64,000 nt of DNA, taken from Trichobilharzia regenti. Lineage: Eukaryota > Platyhelminthes > Trematoda > Strigeidida > Schistosomatidae. The number at the start of each line of letters is the position of its first letter. Position 1 is the stretch's first letter. The notes under the pieces are model-generated. The model was not told the origin of the DNA and searched no databases. It was given only the letters and a program-made list of their open reading frames with translations. Below are positions 63,281 to 64,000 of the stretch, piece after piece. The translations under genes were made by a program, and so were the position numbers. The stretch lies in NCBI GenBank assembly GCA_944472135.2, contig OX235266.1, forward strand, positions 16,161,925-16,225,924, given 5' to 3'.

Positions 63281-63479
63281 CTAAACAAGGGGAGATAATG
63301 AGACAAAACAAGAAGGAATTTTGATATTTTTTTAAAAAACTAAGACTTGTAAAATAAAAAAAATATTAAATAAGATAAATCGGAGAGAAAACTGATCTGA
63401 CTGCTCACAAACTTGATAGCTTCTTGACGGATAGCAAACAGCCAGTGAGTGGTCTAAGCTGAATAGTCTTGCCTTAAAT

Positions 63480-63850
63480 TATAGAAAATCGAAACAAGTG
63501 GTGATTCAGCGAAGAGACTCTTCTCAACAACGAATTTGTCATCAAGCTGTACAATCGTATATATATATATACTTCAATTTGAAGTATGCGCTGAAGATGT
63601 CACCCAGTAGGGTGATGAAAGCTTCGCAAATTAACTATCCAGCTCAGAGAACACAACCATATCAAAGTATAATAGGCATAGATATACAGCAAAAAGAATA
63701 TAGAAGATTGCAAAAAATGAATGCACCTGTGTTACTGGGAATCATATTGAGCCATTGGTTCTTAGTATCACAAAGACGCAACACTTCCCTACATGTCTCA
63801 AACAAACTATTTAGTACTATACGAAGTAATATCACGTTTTGATTTGGTAA
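63480..63850. mobile_element. Penelope-E tail and decayed RTE-B antisense end
   Basis: 63480-63560 matches the Penelope-E tail (AACAAGTGGTGATTCAGCG, AGCTGTACAATCG). 63600-63840 has text like the antisense RTE-B 3' end (GAATATAGAAGATTGCAAA, ATATTGAGCCATTGG). Confidence 0.6.
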
Positions 63851-64000
63851 CCTTTAACTCGTCTCCGGCTTAACATTACTTGCCAAGAAAGGCAGTAGTT
63901 TAGAATGAGTGACACTTGTTTTAGCCGCCTCGAAAGACGCCGGTTTATAACCACATCGATTAACTCGCCATCCTTACATAACACTCTAGGTTTAACCTAA
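63851..64000. other. Intronic DNA at the window edge
   Basis: No ANTH exon or known repeat recognised. Confidence 0.4.

Overview
This window is AT-rich, intron-dominated DNA of a parasitic flatworm, most probably a blood fluke (genus Schistosoma). The evidence is the repertoire of repeats. It includes tRNA-headed SINEs followed by a hammerhead-ribozyme-like motif (the Sm-alpha arrangement), RTE and CR1 non-LTR elements of the SR/Perere kind, Penelope-like elements with an RT and a GIY-YIG nuclease, and an RLE-bearing R2-group element. The species cannot be fixed from the sequence alone.

The only host gene I can support runs on the minus strand across almost the whole window. It encodes a homologue of the clathrin-assembly ANTH protein AP180/PICALM (LAP, UNC-11). 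I could place nine exons, all with GT/AG borders and matching phase, at about 63.24, 53.75, 52.15, 44.74, 37.50, 35.90, 29.70, 14.67 and 12.28 kb. They run from the middle of the ANTH domain to a stop codon. The first part of the ANTH domain must lie beyond the right edge. About 1.4 kb of coding sequence is spread over about 51 kb. One exon (14.67-14.96 kb) shows a one-base frameshift or assembly error.

The rest of the window is introns and 3' flank, largely filled with transposable elements. From left to right:
- 0-10 kb: RTE-like fragments, a chimeric tandem RTE-B, an unclassified repeat X and an inverted/tandem SINE array.
- 10-20 kb: SINE-1, Penelope pieces and CR1-like pieces.
- 20-26 kb: a nearly full-length RTE-A copy inserted with a 14-bp target duplication into an older Penelope copy.
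- 26-33 kb: several Penelope lineages, RTE-B and SINEs.
- 33-44 kb: repeat X, RTE-A, RTE-B in both orientations and SINE fold-backs.
- 45.8-49.2 kb: an R2-like element with a GC-rich tail.
- 49-58 kb: Penelope, RTE-A and RTE-B fragments.
- 58.8-61.35 kb: a precisely bounded Penelope element with 824-bp inverted arms and a 13-bp target duplication.
- 61.6-63.2 kb: repeat X interrupted by a Gypsy-like LTR relic with a 4-bp target duplication.

The items most worth following up are the hammerhead-like motif of the SINEs, a covarying hammerhead-like fold in the Penelope 3' region, the inverted Penelope structure, and the nested insertions, which let relative ages be read directly. No CRISPR arrays, functional rRNA genes, convincing functional tRNA genes or bacterial-type operons were seen.
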